Part shown: piece by piece, positions 16,306-24,386 of the stretch | Layout of the letters: each line of letters starts with the position of its first letter | How positions within the stretch are numbered: position 1 is the first letter of the stretch | NCBI GenBank assembly: GCA_002428965.1 | Contig: DIYI01000019.1 | Coordinates: 1-64,000 of the forward strand | Origin: Jejuia sp. UBA6058 | Lineage (GTDB): Bacteria; Bacteroidota; Bacteroidia; Flavobacteriales; Flavobacteriaceae | Direction: 5' to 3' | Length of the DNA: 64,000 nt | Translations under genes and position numbers: made by a program | Notes under the pieces: model-generated | The model's input: only the letters and a program-made list of their open reading frames with translations | Told to the model about the DNA's origin: nothing | The model's database searches: none

Positions 16306-17705
16306 TATAGCGTATCTTTTAAGAAGTTAGCAAAAGTTAAAACAAGGTCGTCGTTAGTTTTGGCGGCGGTAATTTGCATACCAGTTTCAGTACCTTGTGG
16401 AATCGTTAATGTTGGCAGTTGTCCTAGACTAAAACCAACGGTATAAGCATCCGACAAGTACATGGCTAAAGGATCTTTCAAACTATCGCCAATTTTAGGA
16501 GGTGTACTTGGGGTCACGGGAGAAATGATAATGTCCACTTCCTTAAAATCATGCTCAAAATTCTCAGAAATTTGATCGCGTAAGTTCAACCCTTTCAAAT
16601 ATATTTCATCTGAAAACCCTTGGGACAAAACCTGATTACCTCCAACAATTCTTCGTTTTGTTTCTTCTGAAAAGTTTTCAGAACGTGTCACCGCATAAGT
16701 CTCTTTTAAATTATCAGCTTCAATACGGTTGCCGTAATTTGTCCCATCCAAACGCGACAGGTTAGAAGCGGTTTCGGCCATCGCCAAAGTATAATAGGTA
16801 GAAACAAGCGTATTCGACTCAAAAAAGTCTAATGCCTTTACTGTGATACCTTTAGCTTTTATTTTATCAAGCGTCGCTAAAAAATCAGACTTCACCTGAG
16901 CATCAATAGCTTCACTTTCTATGAAGTTTTTAAAGTAGCCAACAGTTTTAATTTCGTCTACATTTGAAATGCTTTCTTCTAAAATGCCTTCAGAAGCATA
17001 CGTAGTTTGATCCTTCCCATCCATACCGCTAATCACGTTCAAAACAATACGAACATCCTCAATAGATTTAGCAATAGGGCCAACGCAATCTGTGGAAGAC
17101 GCGTACGCCATTAATCCGAATCGAGACACACGTCCGTAAGTAGGTTTTAAACCATAAACACCATTATATCCTGCAGGCTGACGAATAGAACCGCCAGTAT
17201 CACCACCAATAGAAAATACCGTATAATCTTTAGCAACATTCACCGCAGAACCACCGCTAGAGCCGCCTCCAACTAGTTCAGGATTTATAGCGTTTTTTAC
17301 CGCACCAAAAATGGTGTTCTCACTAGAAGACCCATGGCCAAAACTATCACAATTTTCTTTTACTAACGGAATAGCTCCAGCATCTAATAACTTCTGAATT
17401 GCAGTAGCTGTATATGCAGATTTATAGTTTTTTAATAAATCAGAGCTTGCTGTGGTATAAGTGCCTTGTACCATGTACACATCCTTAATGCCAAAAGGAA
17501 TACCCTCTAATAAACCAATTTCTTCACCATTAGCGATTTTAGTATCAACCTTGGCAGCTAAATCTAAAGCCAATTCATCCAATAGTGCATTTACCGTATT
17601 ATGAGTATTAGGTTTTAAAGCTTCTAGCTTTCCTTTAACTAGCTCGGTACAGGTAATATGTTTACCTACCAACTGCTCATGAATATGTCGTATTTGCGAA
17701 TCCAT
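16305..17705 (-). CDS. gatA: Asp-tRNA(Asn)/Glu-tRNA(Gln) amidotransferase subunit A
   Basis: Amidase subunit of GatCAB that hydrolyses Gln (or Asn) and passes ammonia to GatB. The 466-residue protein keeps the amidase triad Lys74, cis-Ser149 and Ser173, with spacings of 75 and 24 residues as in known GatA proteins, in GIPFGIKDVY, GGGSSGGSA and GGDTGGSIRQPA. It begins three bases after gatC, and its stop overlaps the ATG of gatB::aspS, so the three are translationally coupled. Given the Asn-sensing leader and fused AspRS, the likely physiological substrate is Asp-tRNA(Asn), not Glu-tRNA(Gln). Confidence 0.96.
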   Translation of the reverse strand: MDSQIRHIHEQLVGKHITCTELVKGKLEALKPNTHNTVNALLDELALDLAAKVDTKIANGEEIGLLEGIPFGIKDVYMVQGTYTTASSDLLKNYKSAYTATAIQKLLDAGAIPLVKENCDSFGHGSSSENTIFGAVKNAINPELVGGGSSGGSAVNVAKDYTVFSIGGDTGGSIRQPAGYNGVYGLKPTYGRVSRFGLMAYASSTDCVGPIAKSIEDVRIVLNVISGMDGKDQTTYASEGILEESISNVDEIKTVGYFKNFIESEAIDAQVKSDFLATLDKIKAKGITVKALDFFESNTLVSTYYTLAMAETASNLSRLDGTNYGNRIEADNLKETYAVTRSENFSEETKRRIVGGNQVLSQGFSDEIYLKGLNLRDQISENFEHDFKEVDIIISPVTPSTPPKIGDSLKDPLAMYLSDAYTVGFSLGQLPTLTIPQGTETGMQITAAKTNDDLVLTFANFLKDTL

Positions 17706-17708
17706 AAC

Positions 17709-17978
17709 CTATTCTTCAATAACTTTCGAAACTACCAAGTAGCCGTTTTTCTCCTTCGGAAAGTTTTCAATTATAATCTGTTTTTCAGCTTCAGAACTAT
17801 CCACTACAATATCCTCTCTTAAATTATCTAAAGACACCGCATTATTATGATTAGTATTAGGAGTATTGGTATTCGATGTATCAGCATTTTTAATTACTTC
17901 AAATAACTTGTTCACAGTCTCAGATGGCTGCGCTCCTTTAATACTGGACAAAACGTCCACTGTCATAATTTTGCTCAT
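17709..17978 (-). CDS. gatC: Diverged GatC-like subunit
   Basis: An 89-residue protein directly before gatA. The second half carries the GatC signature: VSLDNLREDIV corresponds to the usual NVLREDEV, and NGYLVVSKVIEE to the usual DGFFRVPKVIE ending. The usual N-terminal segment (HIAKLARL type) is missing or unrecognisable, and the middle is an Asn/Thr-rich insert (NADTSNTNTPNTNHNN, about 31-46). GatC normally stabilises GatA on GatB. Position, size and C-terminal motifs support the call; automated annotation could easily miss it. Translation starts 17 bases after the terminator U-tract of the attenuator. Confidence 0.75.
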   Translation of the reverse strand: MSKIMTVDVLSSIKGAQPSETVNKLFEVIKNADTSNTNTPNTNHNNAVSLDNLREDIVVDSSEAEKQIIIENFPKEKNGYLVVSKVIEE

Positions 17979-17995
17979 AGCTGAAATTTAAGATT

Positions 17996-18026
17996 AAAAA
18001 AAGCCTTCCGATATCGGAAGGCTTTT
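17996..18026 (-). terminator. Attenuator terminator in the gatC leader
   Basis: A perfect palindrome centred on GATATC (arms AAAAGCCTTCC / GGAAGGCTTTT) is followed on the minus strand by seven T residues. It lies between the leader peptide and gatC, so in its folded form it would stop transcription before the operon. The upstream lipoprotein gene has its own terminator at 18484-18511, so this one belongs to the leader. Confidence 0.9.
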
Positions 18027-18069
18027 CAGTATGTTCAAACAATAACCTTCCTATCCTAGCACGTAGGAT
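18010..18069 (-). promoter_or_regulatory. Competing RNA structures of the gatCAB::aspS attenuator
   Basis: Three segments compete on the minus strand. Segment 1, ATCCTA (18069-18064), pairs perfectly with TAGGAT (18058-18053) across a 5-base loop; this hairpin overlaps the leader stop codon. Segment 2, GATAGGAAGG (18055-18046), can instead pair with CCTTCC..TATC (18021-18010), a 10-bp helix with a two-base bulge. That helix uses the 5' arm of the terminator and would prevent the terminator from forming. This is the standard 1:2 / 2:3 / 3:4 arrangement of ribosome-controlled attenuators. Confidence 0.85.
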
Positions 18070-18103
18070 TATTGAAATTATTATTGTTATTGTTGTTTTT
18101 CAT
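18056..18103 (-). CDS. Asn-rich leader peptide controlling gatC-gatA-gatB::aspS
   Basis: A 15-codon frame, MKNNNNNNNFNNPTC, ends in TAG. Nine of 15 codons are Asn, seven consecutive. Its ATG is 14 bases after an exact TATATTTG -7 box, so it is the first thing translated on the operon transcript. Its stop codon lies inside the segment that forms the antiterminator, so a ribosome finishing the peptide would mask that segment, while one stalled on Asn codons would free it. The peptide is a regulatory sensor of charged tRNA(Asn) and needs no function of its own. It is far too short for normal gene calling. Confidence 0.88.
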   Translation of the reverse strand: MKNNNNNNNFNNPTC

Positions 18104-18116
18104 AAGTTTTACGCGT

Positions 18117-18149
18117 CAAATATATATAGAATATGTGTAGTATGCCCAA
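18117..18149 (-). promoter_or_regulatory. Promoter of the gatC operon leader
   Basis: On the minus strand an exact -7 box TATATTTG (18124-18117) is preceded by TTG (18149-18147) at a 22-base spacing, slightly longer than usual. Transcription would begin about seven bases before the leader-peptide ATG. Confidence 0.7.
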
Positions 18150-18321
18150 TTTTTTTCGCATCCCATTGCACAATTACCAATTGCTAAAAAAATTGATTTT
18201 AATTTTAGAGGTTTTATAGTAATTCAGATAATTATTCGAATTATATATAATACTTGATGTAATAAATTGTTACTCTCGTAAACTATTAAGACTGTTTTAT
18301 ACGCCTTTTCTTAGAGCTTAA

Positions 18322-18407
18322 CCAACAAGGGTTGGGCTTTGGGAGTTGCTCTCTCCCGAGAAAGTCGGGAGAGGAGCTCCAACAAATCCCTTAATCCCTA
18401 ACACGGG
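18322..18407. repeat. Dispersed hairpin repeat, copy 2
   Basis: Copy of the element at 11095-11177, here upstream of the gatC operon promoter. Its inner arms CTCTCTCCCGA / TCGGGAGAG form a strong hairpin; the right arm carries GAGGAGCTCCAACAA (18371-18385) and CTTAATCCCTAAC (18390-18402). The outer ends GGTTGGGC and CCCTAAC also pair imperfectly. Apart from this, the repeat side of the gap holds only a terminator and AT-rich DNA. Confidence 0.75.
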
Positions 18408-18483
18408 AAAATCCGCCAATGCAAGCATAAGCATATAGCTTAAATAGCATTTTTGGATAGGACAAATCCTTTATGAAAACCCT

Positions 18484-18511
18484 AAAACGGCACAATTAAA
18501 AGTGCCGTTTT
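18484..18511. terminator. Intrinsic terminator after the lipoprotein gene
   Basis: The stem AAAACGGCAC / GTGCCGTTTT with an 8-base loop lies 30 bases beyond the minus-strand lipoprotein stop and ends in a T run. Confidence 0.85.
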
Positions 18512-18541
18512 CTTGAAAATTTAATGACTAAATCAAATTTA

Positions 18542-19039
18542 TTAATTCACCGCAACTTTGGCTTCAAAGTTTGAAACACAGATACTCTGTTCTGTTTCAA
18601 AATTATAAAGTATAACATTGGTACTTACGGTTATTGTAGCAGTTGTTTCGTCATTCGAAACGCTTACTGCCCCTTGTAGGTCCGTCGTACTAACATACTG
18701 GTTACCATTTGCGTCAATATAGTACACAAATACGGAATTTGCAGACCAAGTACCACCAGTAATAGAATACTCTCCCGATTCTAGGTTGGCGTTAAAAATA
18801 TTCATTCCTAAATCTGGTAACTCATCTACTGCATTTGAAGGATGAGCGCCGACTTGCCAATAGTCACCTACTCCGGGTGCATTAAGTTCGTAACCATAAA
18901 TGTCCGTACCAGAAAAATTTTGTTCGCTGTTACAAGTGTCGTGTATTGCAGCTCTTAGATAAATTAAGGAAGCAGCGTCATCTTCACTACAATTGAAAAA
19001 TAAAAGGATCAGAGGGACTAAAATTAATAGCTTTTTCAT
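18542..19039 (-). CDS. Lipoprotein of unknown function
   Basis: I start this at the ATG at 19039, giving MKKLLILVPLILLFFNC, a proper lipoprotein signal with Cys17; the frame could extend 14 residues upstream but that would bury the signal. The remaining protein (165 residues in all) is an acidic, beta-rich domain with GTDIYGYELNAPG and repeated Thr/Val strands near the end (TTATITVSTNVI). I do not recognise a family. A terminator follows it. The nearest upstream gene is the AraC regulator on the opposite side of a 160-base gap, which carries no identified regulatory site. Confidence 0.7.
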   Translation of the reverse strand: MKKLLILVPLILLFFNCSEDDAASLIYLRAAIHDTCNSEQNFSGTDIYGYELNAPGVGDYWQVGAHPSNAVDELPDLGMNIFNANLESGEYSITGGTWSANSVFVYYIDANGNQYVSTTDLQGAVSVSNDETTATITVSTNVILYNFETEQSICVSNFEAKVAVN

Positions 19040-19200
19040 TTTGTTGAATTTTAGATTAAAATTTGTTGGATTATAATTCAAAGTGAAGTTAGGTTATCTT
19101 ATTTCCAACATATTCCAGCTTCTTGAGGATGTCAATTATCTGGACTTTTTAATTTAATATCTATACCAATGTTTTGCTAAACCCCTTGAAAAGGCTAGTG

Positions 19201-20334
19201 TCAAAGCGCTTTGTTAAGTCTTTCCTTTTTATACTGAAAAGGTGTTTTTCCAGTTTGTTTTTTAAAAATATTAAAAAATGCAGATCTAGAATTGAACCCT
19301 GCTTCAAGTCCGATAGCAACCATAGTATACTTAGCGAACTCAGGATTGCATAAATAGTTTTGCGCCTCTTTTACTCTTAGGTTATGAACATAATCGGAGA
19401 AACTTGTGTCAAGATTTTTATTAATAATCCGCGATAAATAACTTGGGTTAATTCTAAGGTGATCTGCGACGCTTTCTAAAGATAAATTTGGGTCCAGGTA
19501 GGCTTTTTCGTCAATAAGATAGGTTTCAAAATCTTTAATATGAAGGTTGGTGAAGTTATTTTTTTTTACTGTGGTTTTAGTAACTTTAAGATGACTCCTT
19601 AAAACCTCTCGCTCCTTAATGATGCCATGTTTGTAAATACCGATATGCCCAAAAAGATATATGGTTATAGCCATGGGAATCCAGAGATAATAGAAGGCAT
19701 TTTCATTAATATTGGAGTTGAAAATGTTCTGATAGGTTAAATACCCCCAAACGAATACAAAGAAGTAAATAAAGAGAAGTATGATTTTTAACCAAGTAAG
19801 TTCTGGCCTAATTACATTTAGATCAAAGGTTTTTTTTAGGTTACTATCGTTAAAAACTTTAATTAGTAAAATACCAAGAATGATTATGGAATATAACACA
19901 GAAAAAATTTCGTTGAAATAAACCCAAAAACGAAAGGCTGGCGTAACTGTATTTGCATCTTCAATTTCAAACAAAATGATGAATTTATACACTACAAAAA
20001 CCGAAAGAAAAACCGTAAAGGGCAAGTACATTAGTTTATGAATTAACGAAAATTTATATGATGGATTCAGGAAGTAAATAACATAAGAGTAAATAAGAAC
20101 CGGAATAATAGATGCAAAAGGTATAAATAGGTACCTATAAGCTTCTATAAGCGAAATTAAGCCAATATCGGGTAATATATAGATAAGCATACTAGCTGAA
20201 TAACTAAATATTAAACCAGAAAGGAGCAATGTGCTTTTAGATTGGTATTTTTTCGATAACAAGACGATAAGAACAAAAATGAATCCTTGAATAATACCAG
20301 TTATGATAATGATATTGAAAATATTGAAGTTCAT
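19201..20334 (-). CDS. AraC-family regulator with multi-pass membrane N-terminus
   Basis: The 377-residue protein has about seven membrane segments in residues 5-230 and a C-terminal AraC-type double helix-turn-helix (about 270-375): SLESVADHLRINPSYLSRIINK for the first and VAIGLEAGFNSRSAFFNIFKKQTGKTPFQY for the second. This 7TM-like plus AraC arrangement is frequent in Flavobacteriia, where the membrane part presumably senses an envelope signal. A second protein of the same design is at 60776-61900. The porin-like gene upstream on the same strand has its own terminator, so the two are not clearly co-transcribed. Confidence 0.88.
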   Translation of the reverse strand: MNFNIFNIIIITGIIQGFIFVLIVLLSKKYQSKSTLLLSGLIFSYSASMLIYILPDIGLISLIEAYRYLFIPFASIIPVLIYSYVIYFLNPSYKFSLIHKLMYLPFTVFLSVFVVYKFIILFEIEDANTVTPAFRFWVYFNEIFSVLYSIIILGILLIKVFNDSNLKKTFDLNVIRPELTWLKIILLFIYFFVFVWGYLTYQNIFNSNINENAFYYLWIPMAITIYLFGHIGIYKHGIIKEREVLRSHLKVTKTTVKKNNFTNLHIKDFETYLIDEKAYLDPNLSLESVADHLRINPSYLSRIINKNLDTSFSDYVHNLRVKEAQNYLCNPEFAKYTMVAIGLEAGFNSRSAFFNIFKKQTGKTPFQYKKERLNKAL

Positions 20335-20493
20335 GTAATAGCCAATTGCCTAAAAATAGAAAAAAATAATGCATATTTCCTTAACAATCAATAGGTTTTA
20401 AAAGATGTTTGGGTAATTTCCTTGGATGAAGAAGTTATTTGAAACAAAAAAAATAAATTATTGACTGAATAAGATATCTCTATTATTTAAAAG

Positions 20494-20526
20494 AAAAGTC
20501 GCAGAATTTTAAACTCTACGACTTTT
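20494..20526 (-). terminator. Terminator after the porin-like gene
   Basis: The stem AAAAGTCGcAGA / TCTaCGACTTTT (one mismatch) lies about 25 bases beyond the minus-strand stop. The rest of the 214-base gap to the AraC regulator is AT-rich with nothing further recognised. Confidence 0.75.
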
Positions 20527-20548
20527 CAAACTAGTTATTAGTGTGAAG

Positions 20549-21817
20549 TTATTTCAGTGAAATTTGATACTGCATAACGGCCATACCTTTATAATCTTTT
20601 TGCGCCAAAGTAATCGCGTCAAAAATAGGTCTATGTTGATACCCTAGGCTAAATTTATTTCCATGAGAACCATTTACAAAGAAGTTCACCGTTAAATCGT
20701 AAACAGTCATTTTATCTACAAGTCTGTCCCAATCGGAATGTTGAATGGCAATATTAGGTTGAATAACTACATTTTGATTTAAAAACTTAGTTTCCTCAAA
20801 AGCATATCCAAATTGTCCGTACCAAGTAGTTCCCGTACCAATCATCGGGTAGGCTACACCGGCACCGTTAAAATCTGTACCACCTCCAGAAGTTGGGTTG
20901 TTGGCGCCAACATTTCTTATATAATCCTTCCCAAAATCATAGTCGTAAAAACCAAGATAAGCAGTAATGGCGTCACCATTAATTAAAGGAAGATTTAAGA
21001 ATGAATCTGCCGCAAAATGTTGCATGTCATAAAAGGTAGTAGATTCTAACATGGCATCACCATCACTCATTGCTTCCGGTTGGTATTGAAAACCAGCTCC
21101 AAAATTGAATACTTTTTTGTTCTGCATATAAGTACCTACTTGGTATGCAGATTTATTGGATTCATGTTCAAAAATCTGATATTTGATGTATGCGGAGGTT
21201 TTGACTCTTGGTTTATTGTTCGCAAAATTTACTTCACTGTCGGGAATAACAGTTACAAAAAAAGGTCTATTAAAAGCCATTCTGTAGTCAAATTTACCAG
21301 CCTGCCCTTTAATCCATAACCCAAATAATCGTCCAATATCATCATTTTTCTCGACAGAATTTAGTGTGAATAGTGGCGAATCTAAACCCATTAAAGTTTT
21401 GTTTGAACGTATATTCCAACGGCTTAACCCTTGCCAACCGGACTTTCCTACACCAATCTCAAAGTATTTGGCAAAAGTATATTCGGCATAAAGATCAAGA
21501 ATTTCAAGAGGAAGGTCTTTTCTTTTAAAATTGAAGTTATTACCACCAAATATGGCATATAAAAACACTTTAGGTGTTACTTGACAATTTACTGGAATAC
21601 GCAATCTACGAATGGAAATATCAAAGAACTCGGATGTGGGTTCCTCTTGAATTAACGAACCTTCATTTAAATCGGAATATCGCATCCATATTTGAGATGT
21701 AACATTCCATTTTATTTCTGGTTTGGTTTTTTTTTCAGATTGACTTGTAATAAAAAGTGGAAATGTTAGAGATATGACGTGTAGCCATAAAGTAAGAGCT
21801 CTTTTTTTAAGTATCAT
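20549..21817 (-). CDS. Porin-like outer membrane beta-barrel protein
   Basis: The 422-residue protein starts with a basic, hydrophobic signal (MILKKRALTLWLHVISLTFPLFITS) and continues with alternating amphipathic strands ending in YQISLK, a typical outer-membrane barrel. The segments FEIGVGKSGWQGLSRW and FGLWIKGQAGKFDYRMAFNRP resemble the phosphate-selective porin O/P group, a tentative match. An exact minus-strand -7 box TAATTTTG (21850-21843) lies about 25 bases before the start. The substrate is not evident from the neighbourhood. Confidence 0.75.
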   Translation of the reverse strand: MILKKRALTLWLHVISLTFPLFITSQSEKKTKPEIKWNVTSQIWMRYSDLNEGSLIQEEPTSEFFDISIRRLRIPVNCQVTPKVFLYAIFGGNNFNFKRKDLPLEILDLYAEYTFAKYFEIGVGKSGWQGLSRWNIRSNKTLMGLDSPLFTLNSVEKNDDIGRLFGLWIKGQAGKFDYRMAFNRPFFVTVIPDSEVNFANNKPRVKTSAYIKYQIFEHESNKSAYQVGTYMQNKKVFNFGAGFQYQPEAMSDGDAMLESTTFYDMQHFAADSFLNLPLINGDAITAYLGFYDYDFGKDYIRNVGANNPTSGGGTDFNGAGVAYPMIGTGTTWYGQFGYAFEETKFLNQNVVIQPNIAIQHSDWDRLVDKMTVYDLTVNFFVNGSHGNKFSLGYQHRPIFDAITLAQKDYKGMAVMQYQISLK

Positions 21818-21980
21818 GTTTATTTACCTATAAAGTTCGGGACAAAATTATATGGAACATAGCATGCAAAAGGTGACATGTATCATGTTTGGGAAAGATA
21901 TTTTTTCAGTTTCTAAAAAATAATTTGAATGCCAATTTCTGCTTAAATCGAAATTTTTAAACATTGAAAGCCAAGGTCTG

Positions 21981-22057
21981 AAAATCTAAAAATCAAGCTC
22001 TAAGCAATTTTATTAGTTTTCCTGTTTTGGAAAGTGTAAAAAAAATCTAAAAATCAA
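21981..22057 (+). repeat. Direct repeat AAAATCTAAAAATCAA upstream of gyrB
   Basis: The 16-base sequence AAAATCTAAAAATCAA occurs at 21981-21996 and again at 22042-22057, 61 bases apart. It lies in the 508-base gap between the porin-like gene and gyrB, followed by overlapping palindromes TTGTTAATTAACAA (22093-22106) and AACAATTGTT (22102-22111). These may be binding sites, but no function can be assigned. Confidence 0.5.
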
Positions 22058-22164
22058 TTTTAAGGGGTTTTTTAAGCGATTTAAGACACTTTTTGTTAAT
22101 TAACAATTGTTGATAATTATTGTATAAACTCGTTAAAATGCTATTTTAAGGGCTTATAATTTCG

Positions 22165-22172
22165 TATATTTG
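22165..22172 (+). promoter_or_regulatory. -7 promoter box of gyrB
   Basis: TATATTTG is an exact -7 match, about 154 bases before the gyrB start, giving an unusually long leader. No TTG at normal -33 spacing is clear. Confidence 0.55.
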
Positions 22173-22184
22173 TTATAACAAGGA

Positions 22185-22209
22185 ATGATGCAAAAGCGTC
22201 ATTTTTTTT
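22185..22209 (+). promoter_or_regulatory. Hairpin with T-run in the gyrB leader
   Basis: ATGATGC, an AAAA loop and GCGTCAT (one G-T pair) are followed by seven T residues. It lies about 13 bases after the promoter box, so it forms the extreme 5' end of the gyrB transcript. A 21-codon frame starts inside it (22185-22250, MMQKRHFFC...). Whether it terminates, stabilises or regulates is unknown. Confidence 0.45.
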
Positions 22210-22325
22210 GTGTAAAAGAGATTCTAAAATTTTCAAGAAGGAGTCAATGAGAATTTGAATCATCTTTATAATTCCGTTTAAACGGAAAACGAACTCAAAC
22301 TAATAGTTAAAATTAAGGAAAAAAT

Positions 22326-24266
22326 ATGAGCGAAGAAGCTAAAAAACACAATTATTCGGCGGACAGTATACAGGCCTTGGAAGGAATGGAGCACGTACGT
22401 ATGCGTCCTTCAATGTATATTGGTGATGTTGGTGTTAGAGGTCTACATCATTTAGTATATGAAGTTGTAGATAATTCCATCGATGAAGCTTTGGCTGGAC
22501 ATTGTAATAATATTACCGTAACAATCAATGAGGACAATTCTATCACTACGGAAGATGATGGTCGTGGTATCCCGGTTGGGTTGCATAAAAAAGAAGGTGT
22601 TTCGGCCCTTGAAGTTGTAATGACGAAAATTGGTGCAGGAGGTAAATTCGATAAAGATTCTTATAAAGTATCCGGTGGTCTTCACGGTGTTGGTGTCAGT
22701 TGTGTGAATGCATTATCTGAGCATTTAAAGGCAACGGTACATAGAGAAGGTAAAATTTGGGAACAAGAATATGAAAGAGGTAAAACGCTTTATCCGGTAA
22801 AGACAGTTGGAGAGACTGATAAGACAGGAACAATTGTAACTTTTAAGCCAGATGCTCAGATTTTCACACAAACATTAGAGTATAGCTATGATACTTTGGC
22901 AAGTAGATTACGCGAATTGGCCTTTTTGAATAAAGGTATTACGGTGCATTTAGTAGATAAGAGGCATAAAGATGAAGAAGGAAATTTTGTTGGTGAAACT
23001 TTCCATTCTGATGAAGGTTTGACTGAGTTTGTTAAGTATCTTGATGCTACGAGAGAACCTTTAATGAAAGATGTGATTGCTTTTGAAGGTGAAAAAAATG
23101 GAATTCCTGTTGAAGTGGCCATGATTTATAACACCTCTTACGCTGAAAATTTGCATTCTTATGTAAACAATATTAATACACATGAAGGTGGAACACATTT
23201 ATCAGGTTTTCGTCGTGGATTAACACATACATTAAAGAAATATGCAGATTCTTCAGGGTTAACAGATAAATTGAAGTTCGATATCTCTGGGGATGATTTC
23301 CGTGAAGGTTTAACCGCCATTATTTCTGTAAAAGTTGCTGAACCTCAGTTTGAGGGACAAACAAAGACTAAGCTTGGTAACAGAGAAGTTTCCGCTTCTG
23401 TAAGTCAAGCAGTTTCTGAAATGCTAACGGATTATCTAGAAGAACATCCTGATGATGCTAAAACCATAGTTCAAAAAGTTATTCTCGCAGCTCAGGCGCG
23501 TCATGCAGCTCAAAAAGCTCGAGAAATGGTACAACGTAAATCACCAATGAGTATAGGTGGTTTGCCTGGGAAGTTGAGCGACTGTTCAGAGCAAGATCCT
23601 GCCAAATGTGAGGTGTTTTTAGTTGAGGGAGATTCTGCAGGTGGAACTGCAAAACAAGGTCGCGATAGAAATTTTCAAGCTATTTTACCATTAAGAGGAA
23701 AGATCTTGAATGTTGAAAAGGCAATGCAGCATAAAGTATTTGAGAACGAAGAAATCAAAAATATTTTTACGGCGCTTGGTGTAACTATTGGAACTGAAGA
23801 GGATAGTAAAGCCTTAAATTTATCTAAATTGCGTTATCATAAAATTGTAATAATGTGTGATGCCGATATTGACGGTAGCCACATTGCAACACTTATTTTA
23901 ACCTTCTTCTTTAGATATATGAAGGAGCTTATAGAAAATGGTCACGTATATATTGCAACCCCACCGTTGTACTTAGTAAAGCGAGGCGCTAAAAAACAAT
24001 ACGCTTGGAGTGATAAGGAACGCGATGAAGTTATTTCTGAGTTTGGGGATGGCTCTAAGATTCAGCGCTATAAAGGTCTTGGAGAAATGAATGCGGAGCA
24101 ATTGTGGGATACAACAATGAATCCGGAGTTTAGAACTATGCGTCAAGTACAGATTGATAATGGATCGGAGGCAGATAGAATTTTCTCAATGTTAATGGGT
24201 GATGAAGTACCACCAAGACGTGATTTTATTGAGCGTAATGCAATTTATGCTAATATTGACGCTTAA
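22326..24266 (+). CDS. gyrB: DNA gyrase subunit B
   Basis: ATPase and TOPRIM subunit of DNA gyrase, introducing negative supercoils with GyrA. The 646-residue protein has the GHKL ATPase motifs (VYEVVDNSIDEALAGH, DDGRGIPVG, GGLHGVG), the transducer region, the TOPRIM motifs EGDSAGG and DADIDGSHI, and the C-terminal QRYKGLGEMN. Length is typical of the short-form bacterial GyrB. It has a long 5' leader with a hairpin and is followed by a terminator, so it is a single transcription unit. Identification is certain. Confidence 0.98.
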   Translation: MSEEAKKHNYSADSIQALEGMEHVRMRPSMYIGDVGVRGLHHLVYEVVDNSIDEALAGHCNNITVTINEDNSITTEDDGRGIPVGLHKKEGVSALEVVMTKIGAGGKFDKDSYKVSGGLHGVGVSCVNALSEHLKATVHREGKIWEQEYERGKTLYPVKTVGETDKTGTIVTFKPDAQIFTQTLEYSYDTLASRLRELAFLNKGITVHLVDKRHKDEEGNFVGETFHSDEGLTEFVKYLDATREPLMKDVIAFEGEKNGIPVEVAMIYNTSYAENLHSYVNNINTHEGGTHLSGFRRGLTHTLKKYADSSGLTDKLKFDISGDDFREGLTAIISVKVAEPQFEGQTKTKLGNREVSASVSQAVSEMLTDYLEEHPDDAKTIVQKVILAAQARHAAQKAREMVQRKSPMSIGGLPGKLSDCSEQDPAKCEVFLVEGDSAGGTAKQGRDRNFQAILPLRGKILNVEKAMQHKVFENEEIKNIFTALGVTIGTEEDSKALNLSKLRYHKIVIMCDADIDGSHIATLILTFFFRYMKELIENGHVYIATPPLYLVKRGAKKQYAWSDKERDEVISEFGDGSKIQRYKGLGEMNAEQLWDTTMNPEFRTMRQVQIDNGSEADRIFSMLMGDEVPPRRDFIERNAIYANIDA

Positions 24267-24286
24267 AAAAGGCATAATTTTTGTTT

Positions 24287-24317
24287 AAAACCATGATGAA
24301 AACTCATGGTTTTTTTG
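24287..24317 (+). terminator. Intrinsic terminator after gyrB
   Basis: The stem AAAACCATGA / TCATGGTTTT with a short loop is followed by a T run, 20 bases after the gyrB stop. Confidence 0.88.
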
Positions 24318-24386
24318 TTTTTATGAACATTTGTCATACTAAAGTTTTAAAAGGAATTATAAATTTGTTATCTAACTAAATTTTAA

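Noticed and set aside
17979..18120. T-box riboswitch upstream of the aminoacylation operon
   Set aside because: The leader is only about 130 bases with no T-box consensus, and the Asn-rich frame plus competing hairpins explain it fully.
18322..18407. Integron attC site (ends resemble GTTRRRY / RYYYAAC)
   Set aside because: The core motifs are in the wrong order: the element begins with GTT-type and ends with AAC-type sequence, the reverse of attC, and no integrase is in the window.
21818..22325. Replication origin near gyrB, parAB or recF
   Set aside because: No cluster of DnaA boxes or dnaA gene was seen in this gap or elsewhere in the window; AT-rich palindromes alone are not enough.
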